From positions 88,972,910 to 89,036,909 of the forward strand of contig OY998176.1 in NCBI GenBank assembly GCA_963921935.1: DNA of 64,000 nucleotides. The letters run 5' to 3'. Both the position numbers and the translations under genes were made by a program. The number at the start of each line of letters is the position of its first letter. Positions within the stretch are counted from its first letter, which is position 1. This stretch comes from Galeruca laticollis (Eukaryota > Arthropoda > Insecta > Coleoptera > Chrysomelidae). Of the stretch, positions 24,950-36,432 are shown piece by piece. The notes under the pieces are model-generated. The model made no database searches. It saw only the letters and a program-made list of their open reading frames with translations, and was not told where the DNA came from.

Positions 24950-25110
24950 GCATATGTAGCCATAGCTTATGTTTATTTCGAAAAGGTTATAAGTTAACAT
25001 ATTACTTGTGTCACCGTATACATCGTATGATTTGATATCACATCTTTTATAAGGGGTGTACTTGCATCACCCATTTTTAGCTCGTCAAGAGATTTTTGGA
25101 CTGATATTAG
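24950..25110 (-). repeat. Right arm of ~160-bp inverted repeat
   Basis: Reverse complement of 22800-22957 with scattered differences. On the minus strand this arm is part of an open frame (25182-24994) that reads plausibly as protein (SLDELKMGDASTPLIKDVIS) after an acceptor-like TTTTCTTAAG. The left arm is too decayed to show the same frame clearly. The arms may therefore be two copies of one exon rather than transposon termini. Confidence 0.75.
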
Positions 25111-25600
25111 TATTTTTTGTGCAGCTTTAAATTCTATTCTCATATACTTAAGAAAAGTAAAAAAAATCGAAGGATGGGCCACTTATATGAGCTGTAACTC
25201 TAAATACGTCAAATATTATACACCGTTGGAAAGATCTTGAATAGTGTTACAAAAAACTTCTAAGATGTTTTTTCTCTATCTGAAGTCAAAAACCCTATAC
25301 ATTGGAAAAAACTTGAAATACCCATATTGTCGAAATTGCAGATGGCCATTAGGACCCCCAAAGGTTTTTTCAGGGATCGTGATATGATGCAATCGTGATA
25401 ACTTTTCAAGCTCTTTCTTCCTTCAAAGTTTCATCGAAATTATTAGAGCCATTACAAAGTTGACACCGACAAACTACCTTAAACGAGCTCTCAACACAGC
25501 TTGCAGGCTGAAAATTTTACTGTAGCATCATCTCAGCGCCCCAAGTCAACTGACAGATTTGAATGGTGATCGCTGAACGCGTTTCTATTTTTATGGCGAT
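25111..25600. other. Non-coding
   Basis: No coding match. It separates the inverted-repeat arm from the 3' end of the minus-strand RTE-like element and may contain that element's 3' untranslated region. Confidence 0.4.
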
Positions 25601-25619
25601 TTGAGAATTGAGATTTTGT

Positions 25620-28600
25620 AAACAAAAAAATTACTCCATATATTGAGTGACTTTTCATGTTTCGATTTACAAGCCGTAGACAGTTTGTAATGGGCTTTTT
25701 CGGTGTGGTGGTTTTTGTCGCGGTGTACTTGTGTCACTCGGCAACTACCGTTGCCTGTGATTGCACCCAATACTTCCACTACTTCCTATCTCTTGTTAAT
25801 CTTTTCATTTTATCTAGAGTTTTCCATTCTAATCCTCTATGTTCCTTATTTGGCCTATCTACGATCTACTTGGTCTACCTCGCTTTCTCTGGATAGTACT
25901 TATCGCTTTCATCAGCTTTCTTGTAATTCTATATGTTTTAATTATGTTTCTTATTATTGGTACCTGTTTTGTTATTGTTCTTATCTCTCCATTTCAACAT
26001 TAAATTCCATTCACTATGTGTTCCCGCTATTCTTCTTAGGTGTTCCATCTCAATTGTGTTCACCTTGACTTCATCCTTCTATTTCAATGTCCAATTTTCC
26101 CTTGCGTTCGTTATTATTGGTATTAGTCCAGACGATAGAGAAATCGAAATGGATGTTGTTTGATAACGCAAACATTTTCATGCATACAGTTGCCGAATAT
26201 GGTATACAACAATAATCTATGTTTGCCTACTCCAAAAAGTGCTTGCTTAATGCTGTAGAACAACAAATGTACCAAAATATCGAAAAATTACCCATTTCTC
26301 GATACATTTGTGTCTTGAACTTTCAAACAAAGCCTTAAATTACAAAAATTTACTACTTCTTTTTTGTTCATTTGACGATTTCCTATAAGGTTATGAGAAT
26401 CGCGAATCGAAAAACTTTAATTTTACATGAATTATAGCGAAAATTAGTAAAAAGTCATACATAAACTTTGAAAAATTTTTTCGGTAAGTAAAAATTCATA
26501 AATATTTATCAAATTTCCAGAAAAGATAGTCAAACATATGACAATTACGCACAAAACATTTTGTAACGATCCATCTCGTAGTTTTTCACTGCCGCAATTA
26601 TTAATTAACAAATTATAAAAAAGTTGATGGCGCGTACTTTGTTTAAACAACGGTGAAAAAGGAGCACGCAATTTTTTTAATTTTTTTCAAATTTTTACAT
26701 TTTAAATAATTTCTCGTTTACAGCATCGTTAATAATTTTTATCTATTGTAATAAAATAAATTTATATTCATTTTTTGATATGATTTCTTGTTTATTTAAC
26801 GTTATAACACATATTCCCTTATCAGTAAATTTTATTAGTTATTCTACATAAATAGGTTATTAGAGTATTAAAAAGCGTAAAAAATTTATTGAAAAATTAT
26901 TTAGTTGCTTAATGTTCATAAAATCATGCAACTAATTAAACGTTTCAATAATAAAAATTTCAAAAAATAATTTTTACGCTTTTTAATACTCTAATAACTT
27001 ATTTATGTAGAATAACTAATTAAATTAACTAATAAGGGAATATGTGTTATAACATTAAATAAACAAGGTAAACATATCGAATAATTAATATAAATTTATT
27101 TTATAACAATAGATAAAAATTATTACCGATGCTGTAAACGAGAAATTATTTATAATGGAAAAAAATTGGCGAAATTTAAAAAAATTGTTAAAAATTATTA
27201 AAACGTAAAATGGAAATTTTTATATTTGCTTATTCTTTGTTATGACACTAAGTAACTGTTAAAAATTGCGTGCTCCTTTGTCACCGTTGTTTAAACAAGG
27301 TACGCGCGATCAACTTTTTTATAATTTGTTAATTAATAATTGTGGCAGTGAAAAACTACTCGATGGATCGTTACAAAAATTTTTGTGCGTAATTGTTATA
27401 TGTTAAACTATTTTTCCTGGAAATTTGATAAATATTTATCAATTTTTACTTACCGAAATAATTTCTCGAAATTAACGTATGATTTTATACTAATTTTCGC
27501 ATATTATTCATGGTAAATTGAAGTTTTTCGATTCGCGATTTTCATAACCTTATAGGAAATCGTCAAATAAATAATAAAGAAAGAGTAAATTTGTTTGGAT
27601 TCAAGGCTTTGTTTCAAAGTATTAGAAACAAATGTATCGAAAAATGGGTAATTACTCGATATTTTGGTACATTTGTTGTTCTACAGCATTTAGCAAGCAT
27701 TTTTTGGAGTAGGCAACCATAGATTATTGTTGTACACAATATTCGGCAACTTTCTGCATAAAAATATTTGCGTTACCAAACAACATCCATTACACCCTAC
27801 TTTTACTGCTCTAGCGTCTGGACTGTATCGTTATTGTCGATATTCATTTTCACTTCCATGTCAATTTCTCTATGTCCCAGTATTCTTTTATTTAGTGTGT
27901 AGTACAATCTCGTTGATTTATTCTCCCTATTTGTTATTTCTGCCTCTACCTTACCGTCCCAGATAATCATACGTTGTTACTCTTCCCGTTGTCTTGTATT
28001 TGCATTTTATTTCATTAATATTTTCGTCCTGTTGTTTACAATTTTTAGTTATCACTTTAGCATTCACATCCATTTTCACGTTTTCAATTCCATTGTTCTA
28101 TATATTCTCTAGTTTCTGCATCTTATTTCCAGAATTTGCTAATAATCTGCATATAGTATTAAGTAATTAGCTCACTTTTACCAGTTCCAGATTTTTGTTT
28201 GAAATTATCGAGTTCAACTGTTAAACTTGGTTTTTTATCCGCTTCGTTATCTCATCCATGATTAATATAAATAAAATCAGACTTAAGCTATCCCCTTGTT
28301 ATATCTATTTTTTCATTAGAATCTCTCTTGATTTCATTCCCGCTTTTTGTAATTTAGACCTTAGTTTTCCCTTCTGATAGCCCCTTTTAGTCCCTAGGTA
28401 TATCCATCTCATACTAACCTCTCCAGATTTCTGTTTTTTCTGCATTATCGATGGCTGGCTGCTTTTAGATCATTACATGTTAGAAACATTTCTTCTCTTC
28501 CTTCTAGTTTTTTTTTCTGTGAGGTTTCTTATTGTAAATATATTATCATTAGTTTATCGGTCTGGACTGAATGATTCCTGTTCTTCTACCAATTAATATT

Positions 28601-29620
28601 CAACATATTCTCTTAATCTCTTCTTCCAAAATTCTAGTGTATAGCGCATAGCCCGTTTATGCTAGCCATATGGCTCTATAATTATCACATTGCGTCTGTT
28701 ACCCCTTTTTATATATTGGTATTATTAAGTCATTTTTCCTGTCTCTCGGTATTCTTTGTTCTTTCCATGCTTCTTTGCAAATTTCCCAAATCCATTATTT
28801 TCCTTTCGGTCCCAGCCATTTTATCATCTCTGGAGCTATTCTATGTTATCCTGTCCCTATGAGTAGCTTCTTCTACTTCGTCTCTGCTTATTTCGTGCTG
28901 TTTCCATTGTCTCGGTCTTTCCTATTTGTAACTGATTATTTTATTCATATTTCTCACTGCTTTAATTTCTTTTCCTTTACTTCTTCTCATTCTTTTCATC
29001 TGTTTTCAGTATTTTCGCTTATCAACCTCATATGTTTCTGTCACCGGCTCACCTAATATTTTCCTTTTTCTCTTGTCTTACAGTATTTTTTGATAATTTT
29101 CCCTTTTTATTATAGTCATCCCTATTTTCTTGTGTTCTTGTTTGGATATATATTTCCAGGTTTTTGTCTTCCCCGTTTCCATCTTTTACTTCATTCCACC
29201 AACTCGTTTTTAGCTGTTTCTTCTTCTCTGCAGCTGTTAACATTACTATTTTAAATGCGTCCCTTCCTTCTGCTAAGGTCAATTCTACTCTTTCAGTTTC
29301 TAGCTTTTGAAATTCCTGATCGGTATATTCTTCATATCTACTTTTGTTCTCTTCTGTTGATTCCGATGTATCTTCTTTTATACCCATATTTATCGCACAA
29401 TCAGCCACTACTAGACTGTGATTAGAACCTATTTCTGCTTCTATTTTTGTTACTATTCTCACTATATTCTCCGTAAAATTTGGTGTGCATACTATGTAGG
29501 CTATCAGGATTTAACCATCCGTTGCTTCAACGCTAGGAATGTATACTTTTGCTCTATACTTTGATACCACATCGAATTTCCTGGTATGTGCCAGTACCAC
29601 TATTTATAATTGTCGGCTGA
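25620..29620 (-). pseudogene. RTE-like endonuclease/RT retrotransposon, split by a foldback element
   Basis: Read on the minus strand. From ~29600: endonuclease end (YIVCTPNF, EAEIGSNHSLVVADC). 29240-29050: linker with SWWNEV and a long basic helix. 28970-28500: RT with EISRDEVEEA, IIPIYKKGN, LEFWKKRLREYVEYQLVEEQ and KLEGREEMFLTCNDLKAA. 28320-28130: GDSLSP-like and MQIISKFWK motifs with the YADD core destroyed. The frame then continues to 27829. The foldback element occupies 26124-27825. 26120-25650 resumes with PIITNARENWTLK, MEHLRRIAGTHSEW and LEWKTLDKMKRLTRDRK, the usual C-terminus of this group. Many frameshifts are present. The purine-rich coding strand explains the pyrimidine-rich plus strand here. 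Confidence 0.8.
26124..27825. mobile_element. Foldback (long inverted repeat) element
   Basis: A 1.7-kb hairpin-forming element. Outer ends are TAGTCCAGACG (26124) and CGTCTGGACTG (27825). The arms run 26124-~26909 and ~26928-27825 and share long stretches, for example CATTTGTTGTTCTACAGC, AGGAAATCGTCAAA and GGGAATATGTGTTATAAC. The loop is tiny, with a nested TAGTTGC/GCAACTA stem at 26902-26934. Possible 3-bp target duplication TAT lies at 26121-26123 and 27826-27828. No ORF of its own is recognised. It sits inside the RTE-like element at a point between RT and C-terminal motifs, so it inserted later. Confidence 0.85.
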
Positions 29621-30360
29621 CATGTCTCCTTTGATAACGATAGCTAGTGCAAAAACTTCTCTATTCTATGTATCATTTATAACGAATTCATGTGTCTACA
29701 TGTTTTGGTAACTATTGAAGACGATATTCTAATAATTGGTAGGAGAGTACTCCCAAATCACTAGAGTATAAGCACACTTCAAGATCTTCAAATAAAAACG
29801 ATTTCAAAGTATTTATAATTTCATTGAATAATACTTTCCCTCATAATCTATTTTTGTATATCCATTTCTACATAGTAATCTTTATTCATTAATCAATAAG
29901 GACGACTCTGTTTTTGTTAATCCACTACTGACACATATTTCAAAACGTGATGGGTATGTCTATTTAAAACCTCACTAACTGCATACATTAGTTTTTTTTG
30001 ATGGGCAATTCATCTTTGAATTTCTCTTTCACTGTAATTTTACGGGCGTTAAATATTTTACGGTTAATTTTGAACGTAAATGTTTTTAATTGTTACGATG
30101 ACAAGAGTAAAATATTACCACGTACCAAACGAATTTATGAAATTTATTACGTAGTAGTTCACGTACGATGAGCAATAAAACAAACGGGTTGAATTTATTC
30201 ATTGACGCTAATAGCTTCTATATAGCTGGTTGCAAGAGAGATTCATTTGAAAAGAATGTATTATTGACTTTTTAATTCCAAAAGTCACATTATAATGAGA
30301 ATGTTATCAACTCTTTCTGCGGTGATTAATTGATTAGCGATTTTAACTTGTTTTTGGAAC
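29621..30360. other. No recognised gene
   Basis: Sequence between two minus-strand non-LTR remnants. It may contain the decayed 5' part of the RTE-like element, but no motif supports this. Confidence 0.4.
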
Positions 30361-30364
30361 GATT

Positions 30365-32513
30365 AATCGCCTAAAAGTTCTGAAGTGAGTTTGTTTCCAA
30401 CCAAAACAGATGATTGCCAAAAGTGAGTAAGCCGGATTTATTACAGCAGAACGGGAAATATTTTGTTTTATCTAAATTTATTGTAAGTAATTTATGAGAC
30501 AACCACTTTTTAATATGTTTAAAATCATTTTCTGCCTTTTCCTTGAGCACATCCCAGGCGTTAGGGGTATGAAAAATAGCTATCTCATCAGAGAAACCAA
30601 TAACGTGACGGGCGCTACTACCTAAAGAAAAAATATCATTCGGATAAATATTAAACAAAAGTGGTCCTAGGACTGTGCCTTGCGGTACCCCAAACTGAGC
30701 TTTCCTGGATTCGCTAAAGACTATCTTAACGCTTTGTTACCTGTCAAGTAAATACCCTTTACATAATTTTAAGCAGTAACCTCTAATACTTACGTCCTCT
30801 AGTGATCTGAGGTGGGAGTTGTGGTGAACGGTATCGAAAGCCTTGGACAGATCTACAAAAATACATAAGCAGGGTTTGTTATTATTAGAAGATTTCGTAA
30901 TTTTTTATGCTGAAGCCAAAATCGCATCATCAGTTGACGTTCCTTCTCTAAAACTGAACTGCTGTTTAGAAAGTATTTGATATTCATCTAGGTACGAAAT
31001 TAATCGTTTTTTGAAAGCATTTTCAAATATTTTTGAAAGATGAGGTAACAAAGAAATTGGACGGTAAATTGTAATAGTACTTTTGTTACCTTTTTTATAC
31101 ACTGGGATTATTACTGATTTTTTAAAATTTGAGGGCCATACGCCATGCTAGACGCATTCATTAATTAAAAATTTCTCGCTCTATTATCTGCTCCAATTGC
31201 TTCCTTACGTTTTAAATCATGGATGATAGTGAGTAACTCATTGGAATCAAACGGTGTTATAACAAACGAATTACAGGTGCTGTTCCTAGTTGGTACGTGA
31301 TTTATATATTTTTTTATATTATTAGCGAAAGTTGTGCCTATTGTGGCAAATATTTTATTAAATTCATTAGCGATACTTTTTTATCTGTAATTAATTGGTC
31401 GTTATCATTGTATACAGAATTTGTAGTGTATTTTGTTTTTTACTTTTAACTTATATTATTTAATATGCCCCACACATTTTTTGGATTATTATTGTTTTTA
31501 TCGAGCTCCGTGGTGTAATAGTTGTATTTTCTTTTTGCTCTCAAAAAATTTTGTTCATTTTTATAAGTTCGGTATTGCGTTTTAAGTAGTAGATTATTGG
31601 GATTTTTTTGTAGCTTTTTAAACATTTTATTTTTTCTATTGACAGATTTAAGCAATGCGTTAATGAGCCAGAGAGTAATTTTTGTGTGGTTTCTTTTGAT
31701 TAGTCGTTTTTAAGTACAATTACAAATAGTGTTGCTAAGAATTGTCACAAACTTATTGGTTGCAGTATCCACATTAGTTGTACTATAAATTGGATCCCAC
31801 AATGTATTATTTAAGACATTGTTTAATTTATTTATGTTAATACTTTTAGCATAATGTTTTTTATTTATACATGATGCATTCTTTGAGTTTAGAATTACTT
31901 GCAAGATAGTAGTTGCATGGTCAGTTTTATTAGTTTTGATTTTATGAATATATGATCCAGACAGGATTTTTGTCGGGTGGCTATTTTAATTGTTGAGCTA
32001 TATGAAAACTCATTAAGGGTATTATTATATTCAGTCGCTTTCTAATATATTTATATTTGATTCCCCAACGAAAAGGTACATATTTTCATTATTATCAACA
32101 CTTGCTTCAAAATAATTGTGTAAACATGTCACAAATGTAGCCACGTTTGTTTCGGGTGACCTGTATGCTGCAGATATAACTACGGTATAAGTTTTATCAA
32201 GTTGGATTTTAGCCTGTAGAACTTTATTATTTGGGTAGGTCTCTATTATTTTATCAGTATAGTTAAAATTACTCTTAATATACATAACAACACTATCAGT
32301 TTGGTTATATTTACTTTCATTATAAATGATATCATAAGCTTTAATATAGTGTAGACTTGTATCCAATATATTCCACGTTTCAGTGAATACAATGCAGTCT
32401 ATATCAGAATTTAATGTTGTGAGGAAAATTTTGAATTTATTTAGATTTTTATTGATACTGCGAATATTATTAGGTACTATTTTAAAATTTGAATTCAATT
32501 GGTTCATGGACAA
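30365..32513 (-). pseudogene. CR1/Jockey-like non-LTR retrotransposon remnant
   Basis: Minus-strand order: endonuclease N-terminal half 32513-32031 (NIRSINKNLNKF, DCIVFTETWN with the catalytic Glu, AAYRSPE), then the rest in broken frames. 31904-31710 and 31655-31446 hold the linker (RTYKNEQNFLRAKRKYNYY). 31102-30905 holds RT (YRPISLLPHLSKIFENAFKK, FREGTSTDDA). ~30900-30780 holds FVDLSKAFDTVHH. 30700-30371 holds GVPQGTVLGPLLFN and FSDEIAIF, where the RT catalytic YADD-type motif has become FSDE. A GDFN-like motif is VGESN. The copy is inactivated by stops, shifts and these substitutions. Its 3' end is truncated at ~30365. Confidence 0.85.
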
Positions 32514-32909
32514 AACCTCTGTACACTGTTTCTAATTGATATGTCCCTATATTCGGTACCTCAAAATCTCGTATATATATTATCCCATGTCAAAGATACA
32601 TACTAATTAAACAAGAATTACAAATAAAAGGAATCGCGAACTCAGACAAGGAAACTTGACTACATATATTAATATACAGTTGAAATTCGCAATCAAAATA
32701 GCAAAAAGACGTGATAACAAAAAATGAAATCGATAATATTTAAAGTTAAAAATGGAAACTAAAATTTATTGTAAAGATCTGGGTAATATAGTTACTTTCC
32801 ATTATTTAGTATGTGATGCTGATCAAGTTTTCGCTCTCTTAATGTCAGCGTTGGCTATCAGTGGAAGTTGTAGATGTATCTCACTTGTTTCTTCGATCTT
32901 CAGATAAAT
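32514..32909. other. Non-coding spacer
   Basis: AT-rich sequence upstream of the endonuclease ATG of the minus-strand element and left of the plus-strand I-like fragment. It may include the minus element's 5' leader. Confidence 0.4.
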
Positions 32910-33617
32910 TAGGAGTATTTGGTGGGCTTACTCAAGTCAATATTGTGGATTTGGTAAGTGAGATCAATGGGGCTTTTGCCACCAAATAGGTGTGCGTAGC
33001 CATTTTCTTTGATATCTGAAAAGCATTTGATACCTGCTGGACTCGAAACATCCTGATACAACTTCAAAGATGGAATAGCACAGGCAATTGCTTAGCTTCT
33101 ATCAACAGAACATTCAAAGTTCGGGTTGATGACGAACTATCTGATGCTTACCGCCAAGCAAATGGAACCCCACAAGGCTCATTTATCAGCCCTACTTAAT
33201 TTTTGACTGCCATTAACAACATTCTTGACAATTTAAGAAACCACTGAAAGCAAGAGTTTTCGCAGATGACCTAGTGGTTTACATAAAAGGAAAAAATATA
33301 AATACAATATCTGTATTGATGCAACAATTAATCAAAAATTTGGAACTATGGTCACGTCAATCCGACTTCAGGTTTCCTGTTACCAAAACAACAGGTGTGG
33401 TATTTAGCAGGAAACGTTCATATGCTACTCCTTAATTGAAGCTTCATAACCAAAATATTAACTTTAAAACATCAGCAAAATTTCTAGGAATGATCTTCGA
33501 CCATAAGCTTACCTTGAAAGATCACATAGACAAGTTGGTCCAAACATGTATGAAGCGACTTACTATAATGAAAAGCATAGGAAACATGAATTGGGGATCA
33601 GACCAAGCAACGCTGCT
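32910..33617 (+). pseudogene. I-like retrotransposon, RT part (left of pogo insertion)
   Basis: RT palm and thumb of a non-LTR element: FFDI*KAFDT (~33010), NGTPQGSFISPT (~33165), KARVFADDLVVYIKGKN (~33250, the catalytic FADD intact) and FLGMIFDHKLTLKDHIDKLV (~33480-33540). Single stops and at least one frameshift break it. The copy starts mid-RT, so it is 5'-truncated. The frame runs into the pogo element at 33618/33620 and continues in the same frame at 36433, where the second half lies. Confidence 0.85.
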
Positions 33618-33619
33618 TA

Positions 33620-36430
33620 GGGGAAGGTAGGCTACAGTAAGACGTTTTTTACATAAAGCAGTATGAGATGAATAATAACTGTAAATAAGGATGGCATGTT
33701 ATAAAGTAATGGATTATCTATCACAAATAACGAAGTTTCTTTATTAAAAAAAACACACAAATTGAATTATAAACAAAAAAAAAATGTCTCACTGTGTACC
33801 ACACAGTCGGGTACAGTGAGACACCGTTAATATAGCGGTAGAAAATGAAGAAATGAATTTATATAACGGTAGAAAATAAACAAATGAAGTTATATTGCAA
33901 AATTTGAATTATTAACGTATATTAATGTTATCGAAATTAACAGAGAAACAGAGATATCTACTTAATCGTTTCGTCTGCATCCTAATCGGTGCGGGTAATA
34001 GTATGATAATGTCACACAAGTTCACCATCGCAACATCTGGAAAAGTTAACACATTTACTTTCTCTCGTTTACTTAGAAAAGAAACTTGATAATCTCCTGC
34101 TGTATTTTTATTTGTAAGTATTTGAGCTACATAATGCACTAGATTGGAAAACCGAACAACAACATAATCATTCACAGTGGGTTCTCTGTCTAAATTTTCC
34201 TTTTTCGAAAATTATTCCGAGTCATCTGAATCATTTAAAACCACCTAAAAATGAATATGGTAAGACAAAATAGGTATCACAAACTATTAAACACCATTAT
34301 GTGCCTTACCTCAGAATCTGATTCTCCATTTGACGATTCGGAACTCTCATTAATTTTTGGCATTCCTTCTTAGTTGCTTGTTATTCGTTGAAAACAAGTC
34401 CCTGGTTACCTTTCGTTTTTTTCGTTCCATTTCCTTTTGTTTTTTTAATTCTCTTTGTAACGCCAATTCAGCAATAAGTATTTTTTCTGGTGTATCTGTC
34501 ATAATGGCACTTTTTCCTCGTTTTCGACCTTTAGTTGTTTGTTTTATTGGTAAAGCCTTGGGATACCCTTTGAATGCTTCGGGAGAAATGGAAATATTTT
34601 CTTCTTCTGACTTTTTTGCAACAGTGTCTTTATATGTGGTAGGAATGTTAGTGGAAATGGGTTCTTCGGGTGTTGAAGCTATTTCTTCAACATTTGAATG
34701 TGCAGAAGGATGCAATACATCTGATTGAGGACGATGTGTAACGGAGGAAGTCAGAAAGTCTGATTACGTAAAAACATTCCTGTCAAGCGGAATAATTCCC
34801 GACTTTTTAAACCCTGCAATGATATTGGATGGAGTTACTGCCTTTGATAGCGCTTTACCGAAACATTCAGCTACTTGATGAATTGTTAGCGGAATACCAG
34901 GATGGGCAAGGAGCCAGTTGTCGACAGCATCATTATAATACTCCTTTAGGGGGCCGTAAACAGACACATCCAATGGTTGGATTTCATGACTAGTGTGGGG
35001 AGGTATAGTCAGAATTGTTACTCCATTCTCCTTCGCTATATTTACCGCTGTTATGCTTATGTGCGATTCATGGTTATCACATATAAGTAACGTTGGATTT
35101 TCTTTGCCGCTGCCGGTATATTTTATAAAGTGGTTTAATACTTCAGGAAACAACTCTGTCACCATCCATCCAGATGGACTAGCAAGTCCAAGTGTTCCTG
35201 CTGGAGCTCCTGTAACCATGTGTTGTTCGAAAATTTTTCTGGGGAATATGAGCACAGGAGGAATGAACGTACCTATTCCTGAAATAAATACCACAGCAGT
35301 TATTAGTTGCCCTCGTTCGGCACTACTATATTTATTCAATTGGCGACAACTTTTTTAGGTTTCTGAACAGTTGTCAGTCCCGGTTCGTCAAAATTATATG
35401 TACGAGAACCATCTGTTAGTTGTGGTAGCCTTTCGTAAACTTTTTCAAATTATCAAAAAACATGTCAATGTTGTGCTTATTAAATGAAGTTAACCTCGAT
35501 AGACTGCAAGCTTCAGGTGTTCTAATGCTTAAGTTACCGTTACGATGTAAAAATTCTCTTAACCAGTCCTTACCTGCACTTTCATACTTTTTCCAAGAAT
35601 CAGGCATTTATAAGTTATTTATTAGCGCCATTTCATACGCTAATTTTCTCACCTCTTTTGTTGACAGACCATGAGCCATTGCACTACATTGCTCTAGATA
35701 TTCAGCAAGGTCTTGTTCTTGCTTTGCAGTAAAAATTTTACGAACGTCATAATGAGGATTCGTTCTTATATAACCCTCTGGATTTAATTTTGCCTTCTTA
35801 ACGTACCTATGTAGCGTTTGAAACGCAATATTTGTTTCTCTTGCTGCTTCTCGAATGGACATCTTTTCTTCAATAACTAATCTAATAGCTCCAGCCATTT
35901 GATCTGCTGATGTTTTGCCAATTTTTTTCTGTGTATCTGTTGGCCTTACCATTTTCAAAGAAAACTGAGACGAAAATTTAATACATATAATATGTTGTAC
36001 CAACCTATGGCACACAGTGAGACACTGTCTCACGGTGTACTACCTTGTAGTGTCTCAGTGTATACATTCGCCGGTTAAAACTAAAATGGCTGCCAAATAT
36101 TGAAACATAATAATAATCACCTGTAAACTAGACATACTATTAGTTTAAAACCTGGGCTTGAAATTTACTTACCTAATAAATTTTCCAAAGTATTTTGTCC
36201 CACTTCAGAAGGTCTTTAAAATCAACTAGCACGTAACTTTCAGTCTAATAAAACCACGAACCACCTACCTCACGATAAGGTACTAACATTAACTAACATA
36301 AACAAGGTCAAGCGACCGTGTATATAGAAGTAAACTTACGGTGTTGTCAAACTTAAAAAATTTCGAACTGTCTAAGAAAAAATGGCGATGTCTCACTGTG
36401 TACGCCGTCTCACTGTAGCTTACCATCCCC
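33620..36430. mobile_element. pogo-like DNA transposon, 2811 bp
   Basis: 25-bp terminal inverted repeats lie at 33620-33644 (GGGGAAGGTAGGCTACAGTA...) and 36406-36430 (reverse strand GGGGATGGTAAGCTACAGTG...), with 3 mismatches. The TA at 33618-33619 and the TA at 36431-36432 are the target duplication expected for the pogo/Tc1-mariner group. Removing the element plus one TA rejoins the host I-like frame exactly. Subterminal GTCTCACTGTG-type motifs occur at ~33785-33826, ~36008-36055 and ~36390-36414 and may bind transposase. The coding strand is minus. Confidence 0.93.
34350..35952 (-). pseudogene. pogo-like transposase, broken
   Basis: A CENP-B/jerky-type transposase that would cut and paste the element around it. 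The start is chosen at 35952 (MVRPTDTQKK), because upstream codons lie in the leader. Order: psq-type helix-turn-helix (MSIREAARETNIAFQTLHRY, ~35870-35810); CENP-B-like second HTH (WLREFLHRNG, ~35560); and the DDE core. The core has NFDEPG (first Asp, ~35395), LLICDNHESH (second, ~35065) and HEIQPLDVSVYG (third, ~34960), with 35 residues between the second and third. The C-terminal tail is charged and basic (34715-34350). Breaks: TAA at 35608-35610, frame changes between 35416 and 35340, and a stop at 34764-34766. The copy is recent enough to align throughout but is not functional as it stands. Confidence 0.9.
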
Positions 36431-36432
36431 TA

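Noticed and set aside
25657..29056. Series of plus-strand ORFs (25657-26163, 27727-27966, 28659-29056) rich in Leu, Phe, Ser and Tyr
   Set aside because: They are antisense to the RTE-like element, whose purine-rich coding strand gives a pyrimidine-rich complement. Their membrane-protein look is a composition artefact.
34357..35674. Plus-strand ORFs of 70-123 codons inside the pogo element
   Set aside because: Each lies opposite a recognised transposase segment on the minus strand and has no features of its own.
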